DNA of 64,000 nucleotides, taken from Mesorhizobium sp. PAMC28654 (GTDB lineage Bacteria; Pseudomonadota; Alphaproteobacteria; Rhizobiales; Rhizobiaceae). Below, in pieces: positions 54,621 through 63,577 of the stretch. The stretch lies in assembly GCF_020616515.1 (NCBI RefSeq), contig NZ_CP085135.1:4464001-4528000 (forward strand), given 5' to 3'. The notes below the pieces were generated by a model. It made no database searches. It had not been told where the DNA came from and saw nothing but the letters and a program-made list of their open reading frames with translations. The translations under genes were made by a program, and so were the position numbers. Position 1 is the first letter of the stretch. Each line of letters opens with the position of its first letter.

Positions 54621-55457
54621 TCAGGTCTTCAGCTTGGCGTTGCAGAGGCTGTAGAAGCCACCGCCCTTCTGGATCCACTTCAGGCCGCCGAGCGTATTGG
54701 CATCCTTGTTGGCATAGTACTGCTCAAGGCAGGTATGCATACGGCCCTTGGCCGGGGTCTCGGTGGCAAATTTCTGCGAGATCGCCTTCGGGAACGTGAC
54801 GCCCTTTGGCGCAACAGCGGTCGGCTTTTCCGGTTCGCTGCTGTAATTCGCTTCGCTTGGAGCCGGCACCGTGTCGTCGTCGGATGCACTGGCGCCGCAC
54901 TGGCTCTTGCGGAAATCGTTCCACTTCATGCCAGCCAGCGTATTGGCCGTCTTGGCAGCCTGATACTTGGTGCTGCATTCCGCCATGGTCAGGTTCTTGC
55001 CGGTGCTGGCGGCAGGAGCCGCCGCGTTCGTGGTCGCCTTGGCCGCGGGCTTCGTGTCAGCCGCCGCGGTCGCGCCGGCAGCGCACTGCGCCTTGCGGAA
55101 GTCAGCCCATTTCATGCCATTCAGCGTGCCAGCGGCCTTCGCGGCCTGATACTTGGTGCTGCATTCCTTCGCCGTCAGCCCTTTGGCACTGCTGTCGGCG
55201 GCAGCTGCCGTGGCGGCGGGCTTTGTCGTCGCCGTTGTCGTTGCCGCCTTGGTGTCGGAGGCTTTCGTGGCTGCCGCATCGGTGCCGCACTGCGCCTTGC
55301 GGAACTGGTTCCAAGTCTGCCCGGAGAGTGTCCCCGCGTCCTTAGCCGCGTTATACTTGGTGCTGCACTCCGCCATGGTCAGCGCGTTGGCTGGCGCCGC
55401 CAGGAACAAGGTTACGACGGCGAGGCCCGTCAAAGTAGCAAGTCGATGAATGAGCAT
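54621..55457 (-). CDS. Secreted protein with tandem cysteine-pair repeats
   Basis: 278 residues. Signal peptide about 1-25 (MLIHRLATLTGLAVVTLFLA, cleavage after ANA). The mature protein has three near-identical modules of about 32 residues, ECSTKYxAAK-x-GTL-x-G-x-x-W-x-x-FRK-x-QC (starting about 30, 98 and 160), separated by Thr/Ala/Lys-rich linkers, and a fourth divergent one near the C-terminus (CLEQYYANKDANTLGGLKWI...CNAKLK, about 243). Each module holds two cysteines framing a helical hairpin-like unit, so four disulfide-closed beads are likely. I do not know its function. It lies between ftsH and glmM. Confidence 0.82.
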   Translation of the reverse strand: MLIHRLATLTGLAVVTLFLAAPANALTMAECSTKYNAAKDAGTLSGQTWNQFRKAQCGTDAAATKASDTKAATTTATTKPAATAAAADSSAKGLTAKECSTKYQAAKAAGTLNGMKWADFRKAQCAAGATAAADTKPAAKATTNAAAPAASTGKNLTMAECSTKYQAAKTANTLAGMKWNDFRKSQCGASASDDDTVPAPSEANYSSEPEKPTAVAPKGVTFPKAISQKFATETPAKGRMHTCLEQYYANKDANTLGGLKWIQKGGGFYSLCNAKLKT

Positions 55458-55823
55458 AGCGTTTCTCCATTGCAGCCGCCCAAGATGCGTCCCTGCAAAT
55501 CAATAGCTCTCAACGGTCGGTTGCGCTAGATGCGAAGTAGCGTATATATCGTCGAAATTCATGCTCATCCCGCCAAGGGGATGAAATCGTTGCAAGTAGC
55601 GGCCCGGAAACAAGGTTTTGAGACAGGCTCCCGCGACAAACAACCCGCAAACCCCTGTATTGCCCGAAAGCTGTTTCACTACGGTATGCTGGCAAATTAC
55701 TTTGTGCGGCGCACAACAATGAATTTCTAAGGATTCGTAACATATAATCACACAATGTGATGATAGGGCACTGGCCAATTGTGGCATTACGTGCTCGCGA
55801 AATGATCGGGGACTCTGGCTAAC
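55458..55823. other. Intergenic region between divergent genes, nothing recognised
   Basis: 366 bp between the cysteine-repeat gene and glmM. It is more AT-rich than the surroundings. Short frames (e.g. 55530-55730) have no ribosome-binding site or resemblance and I do not call them. No full CtrA box or terminator seen. Confidence 0.5.
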
Positions 55824-57176
55824 ATGGCAGGAAATTACTTCGGCACGGACGGCATCCGCGGGCGCGCCAACAAGTTTCCAATGACCGCTGAAATCGCCAT
55901 GCGGGTCGGCATGGCCGCCGGCCTCTCGTTCCAGCGCGGCAGCCATCGTCACCGAGTTGTGCTGGGCAAGGATACGCGGCTTTCCGGTTACATGATCGAG
56001 AATGCCATGGTGGCTGGTCTTTGTGCCGCCGGCATGGATGTGTTCCTGCTCGGCCCGATCCCGACACCAGCCGTCGCCATGCTGGTGCGCTCGCTGCGCG
56101 CCGATATCGGCGTCATGATCTCGGCCTCGCACAATCCCTATTATGACAACGGCATCAAGCTGTTCGGACCCGATGGCTACAAGCTCTCCGACGAGATCGA
56201 AGAGCGCATCGAGAGCATGCTCGACAAGGATATCGAGCTGGCGCTCGCCGATTCCGACGGGCTTGGCCGCGCCAAGCGCGTCGACGGCGTGCATGACCGT
56301 TACATCGAATTCGCCAAGCGCACCTTGCCGCGCTCGATGTCGCTTTCGGGCCTGAGGATCGTCGTCGACTGCGCCAATGGCGCCGCCTACAAGGTGGCGC
56401 CCGAGGCGTTGTGGGAGCTTGGCGCCGAGGTTGTCGCCATCAATGTCGAGCCCAATGGTTTCAACATCAACAAGGAATGCGGATCGACCCATCCGGCCGG
56501 CCTGCAGAAGAAGGTCCACGAGGTTCGCGCCGACATCGGCATCGCCCTCGATGGCGACGCCGACCGCGTCGTCATCGTCGACGAGAATGGCGCGATCGTC
56601 GACGGTGACCAGATCATGGCGCTGATTGCCGAGTCCTGGCACCAGAGCGGGCGGCTGGCCGGCGGCGGTGTCGTCTCGACGGTGATGTCCAATCTCGGTC
56701 TTGAGCGCTTCCTCGGCGATTTGAAGCTGCAGCTGCATCGTACCAAGGTTGGCGATCGCTATGTCGTCGAGCACATGCGCGCGCATGGGCTCAATGTCGG
56801 TGGCGAACAGTCTGGCCACATTGTGCTGTCCGACTTTTCGACCACGGGTGACGGCCTCGTTTCGGCGCTTCAGGTGCTCGCCTGTATCAAGCGGCAGAAC
56901 CGGCCGGTCAGCGAGCTGTCGAAGAAGTTCGAACCGGTGCCGCAGCTTCTGAAGAACGTCCATTTTTCCGGCGGCAAGCCGCTTGAGGAAGCTCCGGTCA
57001 AGGCGGCTATCGAGGATGCCCGCAATCGCCTGGGCAAGGCCGGGCGGCTGGTCATCCGGCCTTCGGGCACCGAGCCGCTCATTCGCGTCATGGCGGAAGG
57101 CGATGATCCGCAACTGGTCGAAGCCGTCGTCAACGACATCGTCGGGGTGATTTCGGAAACACGTAGCGCCGCCTGA
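55824..57176 (+). CDS. glmM: Phosphoglucosamine mutase
   Basis: 450 residues. Interconverts glucosamine-6-P and glucosamine-1-P for UDP-GlcNAc, hence peptidoglycan and LPS. Start [20 protein letters not shown]; catalytic serine in [18 protein letters not shown] (about 103); metal loop [14 protein letters not shown] (about 243); sugar-binding [19 protein letters not shown] (about 330); phosphate loop [20 protein letters not shown] (about 412). The ftsH-glmM neighbourhood is widely conserved. Confidence 0.97.
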   Translation: MAGNYFGTDGIRGRANKFPMTAEIAMRVGMAAGLSFQRGSHRHRVVLGKDTRLSGYMIENAMVAGLCAAGMDVFLLGPIPTPAVAMLVRSLRADIGVMISASHNPYYDNGIKLFGPDGYKLSDEIEERIESMLDKDIELALADSDGLGRAKRVDGVHDRYIEFAKRTLPRSMSLSGLRIVVDCANGAAYKVAPEALWELGAEVVAINVEPNGFNINKECGSTHPAGLQKKVHEVRADIGIALDGDADRVVIVDENGAIVDGDQIMALIAESWHQSGRLAGGGVVSTVMSNLGLERFLGDLKLQLHRTKVGDRYVVEHMRAHGLNVGGEQSGHIVLSDFSTTGDGLVSALQVLACIKRQNRPVSELSKKFEPVPQLLKNVHFSGGKPLEEAPVKAAIEDARNRLGKAGRLVIRPSGTEPLIRVMAEGDDPQLVEAVVNDIVGVISETRSAA

Positions 57177-57220
57177 TCCCCGGCGCGCCCGGAGGGGCGT
57201 CACGCCGTCTGATTGTATCG

Positions 57221-57246
57221 AAGCCCGCCCTCCGGCGGGCTTTTTT
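57221..57246 (+). terminator. Intrinsic terminator of glmM
   Basis: AAGCCCGCC (57221-57229) CTCC GGCGGGCTT (57234-57242) and T run to 57246. Confidence 0.95.
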
Positions 57247-57326
57247 ATTGCTTCCACGATCCGAAAGCCCCGCTCGAAGTCAGGCAAGCCCCAAGGGTTT
57301 TATCGATTCGTGGTTAAGCAACACGG

Positions 57327-57341
57327 TTAAATGCCTTTTAA
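57327..57341. promoter_or_regulatory. CtrA-type box upstream of first OMP gene
   Basis: TTAA (57327-57330), ATGCCTT, TTAA (57338-57341) CC: exact consensus, 83 bp upstream of the start. A further TTAA (57314-57317) lies 9 bp before. Confidence 0.6.
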
Positions 57342-57423
57342 CCTTTGCAATTCATTATCCACAACTGAAGCCAATCAAATCCGGACGCGTTCGCTGTTCC
57401 GAAGGTCTTTAGGGGTGACAAGC

Positions 57424-58275
57424 ATGTTCAATACAGCAAGAAGGGCCTTGTTTGCCGCGCTGTTCGCGGGCGTGGCCGGACCAGTGTTCGCTGCCGATCT
57501 ACCGGAGCCGGTGGTCGAGCAGGCGCCGCCGCCGGCCTATGAAGAGCCGGCTCCGGAGTACGGCGGCTGGTATATTCGCGGTGACGTCGATTATCACTGG
57601 TCGAAGTTCGGTGGCGCCGACTACATTACCTACGGACCGGGCACCAACAGCTTCGACAGTGGCACGCTCAAGAGCGCCTTCTCGGCCGGTGCCGGTGTCG
57701 GCTATCAGATCAACCAGCACTTCCGCACCGATCTCACCGGTGATTGGCTGAGCAGTTCGAAATTCAACGGTTCGACCAGCGGCACTTGCGGCACGCCTGT
57801 TCCTGGCACGCCTTGTACTTCGGTTGATACTTCGTCCTATTCAGCGCTCCTGCTTCTGGCCAACGCCTATGTCGATATCGGCACCTGGCATGGCGTGACG
57901 CCTTATGTCGGTGCCGGCATCGGCGGCGCTTGGATGAAGTGGGATACGTTGAACAACACCGACAATGATGGTTCCTTCGATCATAATGGCGGCAAGGGCT
58001 GGCGCTTCGCTTACGCCCTCATGGCCGGCGCGTCTTACTGCCTGACCGATCGGGTCAAGCTTGATGTCGGTTATCGCTACAGCCACATCAATGGTGGCCG
58101 GATGTTCGACTACGCGGATGGCGCTGGTGGCAGCACTGGCGCTGGTCCGGGCTTTGACCACGGCATCAGCGTCAACGAAGTGCGCGGCGGCCTGCGCTAT
58201 CAGTTCGGCAAGTCGGACTGCGCTCCTCCGCCGGAGGCATATGTTCCAGAGCCGGAGCCGGTCTACACGAAGTAA
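57424..58275 (+). CDS. Outer membrane beta-barrel protein (Omp25/31-type)
   Basis: 283 residues from ATG 57424. Signal peptide about 1-22 (MFNTARRALFAALFAGVAGP, ending FAA). Mature N-terminus ADLPEPVVEQAPPPAYEEPA is a Pro/Glu-rich segment typical of rhizobial Omp25/31 relatives. Amphipathic strands follow (GGWYIRGDVDYHWSKFGGAD, GYQINQHFRTDLTGDWLSSS, LDVGYRYSHINGGRMFDYAD) and the C-terminus ends GGLRYQFGKSDC plus a tail, so the barrel is not at the extreme end. Two cysteines at 57786-57816 and others suggest a surface loop. It is followed by a paralogue with the same regulatory box. Confidence 0.88.
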   Translation: MFNTARRALFAALFAGVAGPVFAADLPEPVVEQAPPPAYEEPAPEYGGWYIRGDVDYHWSKFGGADYITYGPGTNSFDSGTLKSAFSAGAGVGYQINQHFRTDLTGDWLSSSKFNGSTSGTCGTPVPGTPCTSVDTSSYSALLLLANAYVDIGTWHGVTPYVGAGIGGAWMKWDTLNNTDNDGSFDHNGGKGWRFAYALMAGASYCLTDRVKLDVGYRYSHINGGRMFDYADGAGGSTGAGPGFDHGISVNEVRGGLRYQFGKSDCAPPPEAYVPEPEPVYTK

Positions 58276-58299
58276 CGGTTCGACAGCCTGAAATTGATG

Positions 58300-58325
58300 A
58301 ACCGCCCGGCAAGTGCCGGGCGGTT
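58300..58325 (+). terminator. Hairpin terminator of first OMP gene
   Basis: AACCGCCCGGC (58300-58310) AAGT GCCGGGCGGTT (58315-58325): 11-bp perfect stem; only two T follow, so efficiency is uncertain. Confidence 0.8.
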
Positions 58326-58385
58326 CTCGTTCAAGCAGCGTCGGCGAAAGATCATCGAAGTCAATTCGCTAACTCTCTGTTATCC

Positions 58386-58400
58386 TTAACTGCCACTTAA
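58386..58400. promoter_or_regulatory. CtrA-type box upstream of second OMP gene
   Basis: TTAA (58386-58389), CTGCCAC, TTAA (58397-58400) CC: exact consensus, 74 bp upstream of the start, the same arrangement as at the first OMP gene. Another TTAA follows at 58410. Confidence 0.6.
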
Positions 58401-58473
58401 CCACTATGGTTAACAATGCTTCCTGAAACGGTGCTCGCTATTGCGACCAGCGCCAACTTCGGGAGCCAGGACC

Positions 58474-59355
58474 ATGACCTTCAAATCGCTGACAGCGCTG
58501 GCGCTTGCCGCAGTCCTCATGCCGCTGTCGCCAGTCCACGCGGCCGACTACGATCCGCCGATCTATGTCGATCAGGCGCCGGACTATCAGCCGGTCGAGG
58601 TCGGTTCCGGGTGGTACCTGCGCGGCGATGTCGGCTATGCGTTCAACAAGCCGTATGAATTCTCAGAGACGGCGGCAGGCGTCTCCACCGGTACCCAGGC
58701 TTTCTCCGGTTCGGTCGGCATGGGGTATCACTTCAACGACTATCTGCGCGGCGAGTTGAATTTCGGCATGCTCCCGACAAGCTCGTTTGATAATGCCTTC
58801 ACCACCACGTGCGCCCGGACCCAAACGACGACGGTTGTCAATACGGGCGTCATTACCAGCCAGACTTCGGCACCAGAGTCTCCCTTGGCGTCATGCAATG
58901 GCTCCAACAACGGCCAGAATCGGGCCTTTGATGGCATGGCGAGCGCCTTCGTCGATCTTGGAACCTATGTCGGCTTTACACCCTATGTCGGCGGTGGCGT
59001 TGGGATCGCCTACACCTCATACAGTCTGACCCAAAATGCTCGCAATTGCGTCAACGGCAACCCAGTCTCCACAACAGATCTTAGCGGCAATACGACGACA
59101 ATAACCGTAACCTGTCTGGATCCGAGCAATTACGCGGGTACGTCCTCCAGCGAAAAGCAGTTCAGCTTGACCTATTCACTGGACGCGGGTTTCGCTTACC
59201 AAGTCAGCAAGAATCTTTCGCTCGATGTTGGCTACCAATATGTGGCGTTGCCATCCGCGAAGTATGTGTCCTTTGACAATACCGGCACCCCTTCCATCAG
59301 CAAGGGCCTCAGCTATCAGACGGTCAAACTCGGATTGCGTTACGACCTCTGGTAG
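58474..59355 (+). CDS. Outer membrane beta-barrel protein (Omp25/31-type paralogue)
   Basis: 293 residues from ATG 58474. Signal peptide about 1-23 (MTFKSLTALALAAVLMPLSP, ending VHAA). Mature start ADYDPPIYVDQAPDYQPVEV resembles its neighbour. Barrel strands: GSGWYLRGDVGYAFNKPYEF, FSGSVGMGYHFNDYLRGELN, GFTPYVGGGVGIAYTSYSLT, LDVGYQYVALPSAKYVSFDN, and a true C-terminal strand ending VKLGLRYDLW, with a terminal aromatic as needed for Bam insertion. Cysteine- and Thr-rich loops. Likely a porin-like or structural surface protein. Confidence 0.9.
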   Translation: MTFKSLTALALAAVLMPLSPVHAADYDPPIYVDQAPDYQPVEVGSGWYLRGDVGYAFNKPYEFSETAAGVSTGTQAFSGSVGMGYHFNDYLRGELNFGMLPTSSFDNAFTTTCARTQTTTVVNTGVITSQTSAPESPLASCNGSNNGQNRAFDGMASAFVDLGTYVGFTPYVGGGVGIAYTSYSLTQNARNCVNGNPVSTTDLSGNTTTITVTCLDPSNYAGTSSSEKQFSLTYSLDAGFAYQVSKNLSLDVGYQYVALPSAKYVSFDNTGTPSISKGLSYQTVKLGLRYDLW

Positions 59356-59503
59356 GGCCTCAAACCCATGAAATCACGACGGTGGGCCTCTGGCCCGCCG
59401 CTTGCGTTTAGCGTCACTAAATTCTGATCGCAGGCTGCCAGTATCCTGTCCGCGACAAAAACTTTTCCCTTGACGCCGAAAGCGTGAGGGAATATCGCCG
59501 TCC

Positions 59504-59548
59504 GTGGGCCACCCCTCCCCAACGAGGGGCCACTATCTGGAAGGATAG
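59504..59548 (+). promoter_or_regulatory. serC-type RNA leader
   Basis: Two hairpins directly before serC. GTGG...CCCCTC / GAGGGG-CCAC (59504-59533) is followed by CTATC (59533-59537) TGGAAG GATAG (59544-59548), the second hiding the Shine-Dalgarno GGAAGG. This matches my recollection of the serC RNA motif found upstream of serC in Alphaproteobacteria, thought to be a cis-regulatory element; its ligand is unknown. Confidence 0.65.
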
Positions 59549-59554
59549 ACCACG

Positions 59555-60730
59555 ATGACGACACCCACGAAGCCCGGGCTCCGTCCGGCAAACCCCAATT
59601 TCTCCTCGGGTCCCTGCGCAAAACGTCCCGGCTGGTCAGTCGAGGCGCTGAAAAATGCCGCGCTCGGCCGTTCCCACCGCGCCAAGATCGGCAAGACCAA
59701 GCTCGAACAGGCGATCGAGCTGACGCGGGAAATTCTCCAGGTTCCAGCGGATTACCGCATCGGCATCGTGCCGGCGTCGGACACAGGTGCTGTCGAGATG
59801 GCGCTGTGGTCGCTGCTCGGCGAGCGTGGCGTCGACATGGTCGCCTGGGAGAGCTTCGGCTCCGGCTGGGTCACCGATGTGGTCAAGCAGTTGAAACTCG
59901 CAGACGTCCGCAAGATTGAGGCCGCTTACGGCGATCTGCCTGATCTGACCAAGATCGATTTCGACCGTGACGTGGTCTTCACCTGGAATGGCACGACCTC
60001 CGGCGTTCGCGTGCCAAACGGCGATTTCATCCCGGCGGACCGCAAGGGCCTGACCATATGCGACGCCACTTCGGCGGCGTTTGCACAAAGGCTCGATTTC
60101 CAGAAGCTGGATGTCGTCACCTTCTCCTGGCAGAAAGTGCTGGGCGGCGAGGGTGCACACGGCATGCTGATCTTGTCGCCTCGCGCCGTCGCGCGACTTG
60201 AGAGCTACAAGCCGGCCTGGCCGCTGCCAAAAATCTTCCGCCTGACCTCGGGCGGCAAGCTGATCGAAGGCATCTTCAAGGGCGAGACCATCAACACGCC
60301 GTCGATGCTGTGCGTCGAGGACTATCTCGATGCGCTCAACTGGGCGAAGTCGATCGGCGGCCTTGATGCGCTGGTCGCCAGGGCGAATGCCAATGCCGCC
60401 GCCCTCGACGGCTTCGTCGCCAAGTCCTCGTGGCTCGGCCATCTTGCCGTCGAGCCGGCGACGCGGTCGAACACCTCGGTCTGCTTGTCCTTCACCGATC
60501 CGGACGTGTCCGCGCTCGACGCCGACGGACAGGCGGCTTTCGCCAAGGGGCTGGTGTCAATGCTCGACAAGGAAGGCGTCGCCTACGACATCGGCGCCTA
60601 TCGCGACGCGCCGCCCGGCCTGCGCATCTGGTGCGGGGCGACAGTCGAGACATCCGATCTCGAAGCCTTGCTGCCCTGGCTCGACTGGGCCTTTGCCGCG
60701 CAGAAGGCATCGCTGAAAGCGGCCGCCTGA
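59555..60730 (+). CDS. serC: Phosphoserine aminotransferase
   Basis: 391-residue PLP enzyme making phosphoserine from phosphohydroxypyruvate in serine synthesis, also serving pyridoxine synthesis. N-terminus [23 protein letters not shown] Lys in [20 protein letters not shown] (about 195); [17 protein letters not shown] before it; C-terminal [20 protein letters not shown] binds the substrate. The length matches the alphaproteobacterial class V form. Followed by serA after 64 bp. Confidence 0.97.
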   Translation: MTTPTKPGLRPANPNFSSGPCAKRPGWSVEALKNAALGRSHRAKIGKTKLEQAIELTREILQVPADYRIGIVPASDTGAVEMALWSLLGERGVDMVAWESFGSGWVTDVVKQLKLADVRKIEAAYGDLPDLTKIDFDRDVVFTWNGTTSGVRVPNGDFIPADRKGLTICDATSAAFAQRLDFQKLDVVTFSWQKVLGGEGAHGMLILSPRAVARLESYKPAWPLPKIFRLTSGGKLIEGIFKGETINTPSMLCVEDYLDALNWAKSIGGLDALVARANANAAALDGFVAKSSWLGHLAVEPATRSNTSVCLSFTDPDVSALDADGQAAFAKGLVSMLDKEGVAYDIGAYRDAPPGLRIWCGATVETSDLEALLPWLDWAFAAQKASLKAAA

Positions 60731-60740
60731 GATTTTCCGT

Positions 60741-60758
60741 GGCGGCCTTCGGGCCGCC
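60741..60758 (+). other. Hairpin between serC and serA
   Basis: GGCGGCC (60741-60747) TTCG GGCCGCC (60752-60758), without a T run. It could stabilise serC mRNA or attenuate readthrough rather than terminate. Confidence 0.5.
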
Positions 60759-60794
60759 CATTCCCGGATCAATCCCATTTTGAAGGAGGCCGCC

Positions 60795-62396
60795 ATGGCG
60801 CCCCGTGTTCTCGTCTCAGACAAACTCTCTCCCACCGCCGTGCAGATCTTCAAGGATCGCGGCGTCGAGGTCGACTACCTGCCCGATCTCGGCAAGGACA
60901 AGGAGAAGCTGCTCGAAGTGATCGGCCAGTATGATGGCCTCGCCATCCGCTCGGCGACCAAGGTCACCGAGAAGCTGATCAACGCCGCCACCAATCTCAA
61001 GGTCATCGGCCGCGCCGGCATCGGCGTCGACAATGTCGACATCCCGGCGGCCAGCCGCAAGGGTATCATCGTGATGAACACGCCTTTCGGCAATTCGATC
61101 ACGACAGCCGAGCATGCGGTGGCGATGATCTTTGCACTCGCCCGCCAGATCCCTGAAGCCAATGCCTCGACCCATGCCGGCAAATGGGAAAAGAACCGCT
61201 TCATGGGTGTCGAGATCACCGGCAAGACGCTGGGCGTCATCGGCTGCGGCAATATCGGCTCGATCGTCGCCACGCGCGGCGTCGGTCTCAAGATGCATGT
61301 CATCGCCTTCGATCCGTTCCTGTCGGACAAGCGCGCCGAGGAACTCGGCGTCGACAAGGTGGAATTGGAGGAACTCTTTGCCCGCGCGGACTTCATCACG
61401 CTGCACACGCCGCTGACCGACAAGACGCGCAACATCATCGATGCCGGGGCAATCGCCAAGATGAAGACTGGCGTGCGCATCATCAACTGCGCGCGTGGCG
61501 GGCTGATCGTCGAGGCGGACCTGATCGCGGGGCTGAAGAGCGGCAAGGTGGCGGGCGCCGGCATCGACGTGTTCGAGGTCGAGCCGGCCGAACAGAACGC
61601 CCTGTTCGGCATGGAGAACGTGGTGGCGACACCGCATCTCGGCGCCTCGACGGCGGAAGCGCAGGAGAACGTCGCATTGCAGGTCGCCGAGCAGATGGCC
61701 GACTATCTGATCAAGGGCGCGGTCTCCAACGCCATCAACATGCCGTCGATCACGGCGGAAGAAGCACCGCGGCTGAAGCCGTTCGTCAAGCTGGCCGAAG
61801 TGCTCGGCGCCTTTGTCGGCCAGGTCACCGAGGATCCGATCAACGAGGTCGAGATCCTGTTTGACGGCTCGACCACGACAATGAACACGCGCGCGCTGAT
61901 CAGCGCCGCGCTTGCCGGGCTGATCCGGCCGCAGGTCGCCGATGTCAACATGGTGTCGGCGCCGATCATGGTGAAGGAGCGCGGCATCATCGTCGCCGAG
62001 GTCAAGCGCGACAAGTCCGGCGTGTTCGACGGCTACATCAAGCTCACGGTCAAGACAGAGCATATGACGCGGTCGATCGCCGGCACCTGCTTCTCCGACG
62101 GCAAGCCGCGCTTCATCCAGATCAAGGGCATCAATCTCGACGCGGAGGTCGGCCAGCACATGCTCTACACAACCAATGCCGACGCGCCGGGCATCATCGG
62201 CCTGCTCGGCACGGTGTGTGGTGAGAATGGCGTCAACATCGCCAACTTCCAGCTTGGTCGTAACAGGCCCGGCGGCGACGCCATCGCGCTGCTCTATCTC
62301 GACGCGCCATTCCCGGAAAAGGTGCTGGAGCAGGTCAAGGCCCACAAGTCGATCGACTCGGCCAAGCGGCTGCAGTTCGACGTCAGCGCGATGTGA
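60795..62396 (+). CDS. serA: D-3-phosphoglycerate dehydrogenase
   Basis: 533 residues from ATG 60795 (AAGGAGG upstream; the TTG at 60780 is not used). First step of serine synthesis. NAD domain GCGNIGSIVATRGVGLKMHV (about 147); catalytic Arg/Glu/His in INCARGGLIVEADLIAGLK (about 236) and PHLGASTAEAQENVALQVAE (about 281); then the allosteric-substrate-binding domain and an ACT domain (ADAPGIIGLLGTVCGENGVN). This is the long, ASB-plus-ACT type. Likely one operon with serC. Confidence 0.97.
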   Translation: MAPRVLVSDKLSPTAVQIFKDRGVEVDYLPDLGKDKEKLLEVIGQYDGLAIRSATKVTEKLINAATNLKVIGRAGIGVDNVDIPAASRKGIIVMNTPFGNSITTAEHAVAMIFALARQIPEANASTHAGKWEKNRFMGVEITGKTLGVIGCGNIGSIVATRGVGLKMHVIAFDPFLSDKRAEELGVDKVELEELFARADFITLHTPLTDKTRNIIDAGAIAKMKTGVRIINCARGGLIVEADLIAGLKSGKVAGAGIDVFEVEPAEQNALFGMENVVATPHLGASTAEAQENVALQVAEQMADYLIKGAVSNAINMPSITAEEAPRLKPFVKLAEVLGAFVGQVTEDPINEVEILFDGSTTTMNTRALISAALAGLIRPQVADVNMVSAPIMVKERGIIVAEVKRDKSGVFDGYIKLTVKTEHMTRSIAGTCFSDGKPRFIQIKGINLDAEVGQHMLYTTNADAPGIIGLLGTVCGENGVNIANFQLGRNRPGGDAIALLYLDAPFPEKVLEQVKAHKSIDSAKRLQFDVSAM

Positions 62397-62420
62397 TCCG
62401 GGTCCGCGGTAAAAGATCGA

Positions 62421-62447
62421 AAGGCGCGGCTTGGTCCGCGCCTTTTT
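62421..62447 (+). terminator. Intrinsic terminator of serA
   Basis: AAGGCGCGG (62421-62429) CTTGGT CCGCGCCTT (62436-62444) then TTT; ends the serC-serA unit just before the convergent DMT gene. Confidence 0.95.
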
Positions 62448-62452
62448 GTTGT

Positions 62453-63364
62453 TCAGCGTGTCCGGACTGAAGGCGGGCTTGCCGCCTTGCGGCCGCTATA
62501 CTCGGCAAGCCCGATGCCGCCCAGAACGAGTACCAGCGCGAGAGCCTGATAGATCTGGAATGTCTCGCCGACGATCAGCACCGAAAGCAGCGTGCCGAAG
62601 ATCGGCACCAGATTGATGAACAGGCCGGCGCGGTTGGCGCCGATCAACTCGTTGCCCCGGATATAGAACATCTGCGAGATGACCGAAGCGCCTATCGCGG
62701 TATAGACAATGACCGTCCAGCCATGCGCGTCGGGCACGATGACCTTGCCGGCAGCTATCTCCCAGAGGAAGAATGGCAGCGAGGTGACAAGTGCGGCAAT
62801 CGACAGCGCCAGCATCAGGCTCTGCCAGCGCATCACCGGCTTCAGCCGCAGTCCAACCGAGTAGCCGCTATAGAGGAACACGGCGACCAGCATGATGGCG
62901 TCGCCGAAATTGAGTTCGAGCGTCAGCAGCCGACGCGGGTCGCCGTGGCAGGCGGTCAGGATGACGCCGACGATGGTCAGCACGACGCCGGCAATCTGCG
63001 CCCAGTTCACGCGCAAGCGGAAGAAGACGAAATTGGCTGTCATGATCAGGATCGGTATCGCTGCCTGCTCGATCGAGACGTTGATCGCCGTCGTGTAGTT
63101 GAGGGCGGTGTAGAAGATCGTGTTGAACAAGGTGAAGCCGCTGGCGCCCAGGGCGGCCAGGACGATCCAGTGCTTGCGCACCACCGGCCAGTCCTCTCGC
63201 ATCGATCGCCAGCCGATCGGCAGCATGATCAGCACGGCCAGCACCCAGCGCAGGAAGACAAGCGTCATCGGCGAGACATGACCGACCGCGAGCTTGCCGG
63301 CCACGGAGTTCCCGCCCCACAGCAAGGTGGTGAGCAGCAGGAAGATGTAGGCGCTTCGATGCAT
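62453..63364 (-). CDS. DMT-superfamily EamA transporter
   Basis: 303-residue ten-helix membrane protein with two EamA repeats (about 5-135 and 148-285). MHRSAYIFLLLTTLLWGGNS, FLRWVLAVLIMLPIGWRSM, SIEQAAIPILIMTANFVFFR, and GANRAGLFINLVPIFGTLLS are typical. Distinct from the EamA gene at 33973. Probably exports amino acids or metabolites; no regulator adjoins. Confidence 0.9.
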   Translation of the reverse strand: MHRSAYIFLLLTTLLWGGNSVAGKLAVGHVSPMTLVFLRWVLAVLIMLPIGWRSMREDWPVVRKHWIVLAALGASGFTLFNTIFYTALNYTTAINVSIEQAAIPILIMTANFVFFRLRVNWAQIAGVVLTIVGVILTACHGDPRRLLTLELNFGDAIMLVAVFLYSGYSVGLRLKPVMRWQSLMLALSIAALVTSLPFFLWEIAAGKVIVPDAHGWTVIVYTAIGASVISQMFYIRGNELIGANRAGLFINLVPIFGTLLSVLIVGETFQIYQALALVLVLGGIGLAEYSGRKAASPPSVRTR

Positions 63365-63577
63365 CGGAAAATTCCAGCCGCGGGGAGGTGCGGCCGCGGA
63401 TATTGCCGCCTATTGCCACGGGTTGGACAAGTAAATGATGTCAAAGCCGAAAATTGTTGTGCCTCGGGGCGTTTTCAGCGGCAAAGAATGGTCGCGCTCG
63501 TCGGGGCTTGACGCTATAGAGGCCTGTCGTTTTGAACAGTCTTCCAGCCGCGGTGCGGCATCTCAAGGGAAATAATC

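Noticed and set aside
55530..55730. Small open frame in the gap before glmM
   Set aside because: No ribosome-binding site, no recognisable motif, and composition unlike coding sequence.
60816..62345. 509-codon minus-strand open frame across serA
   Set aside because: Shadow of the certain serA gene, rich in Asp/His/Arg with no domain.
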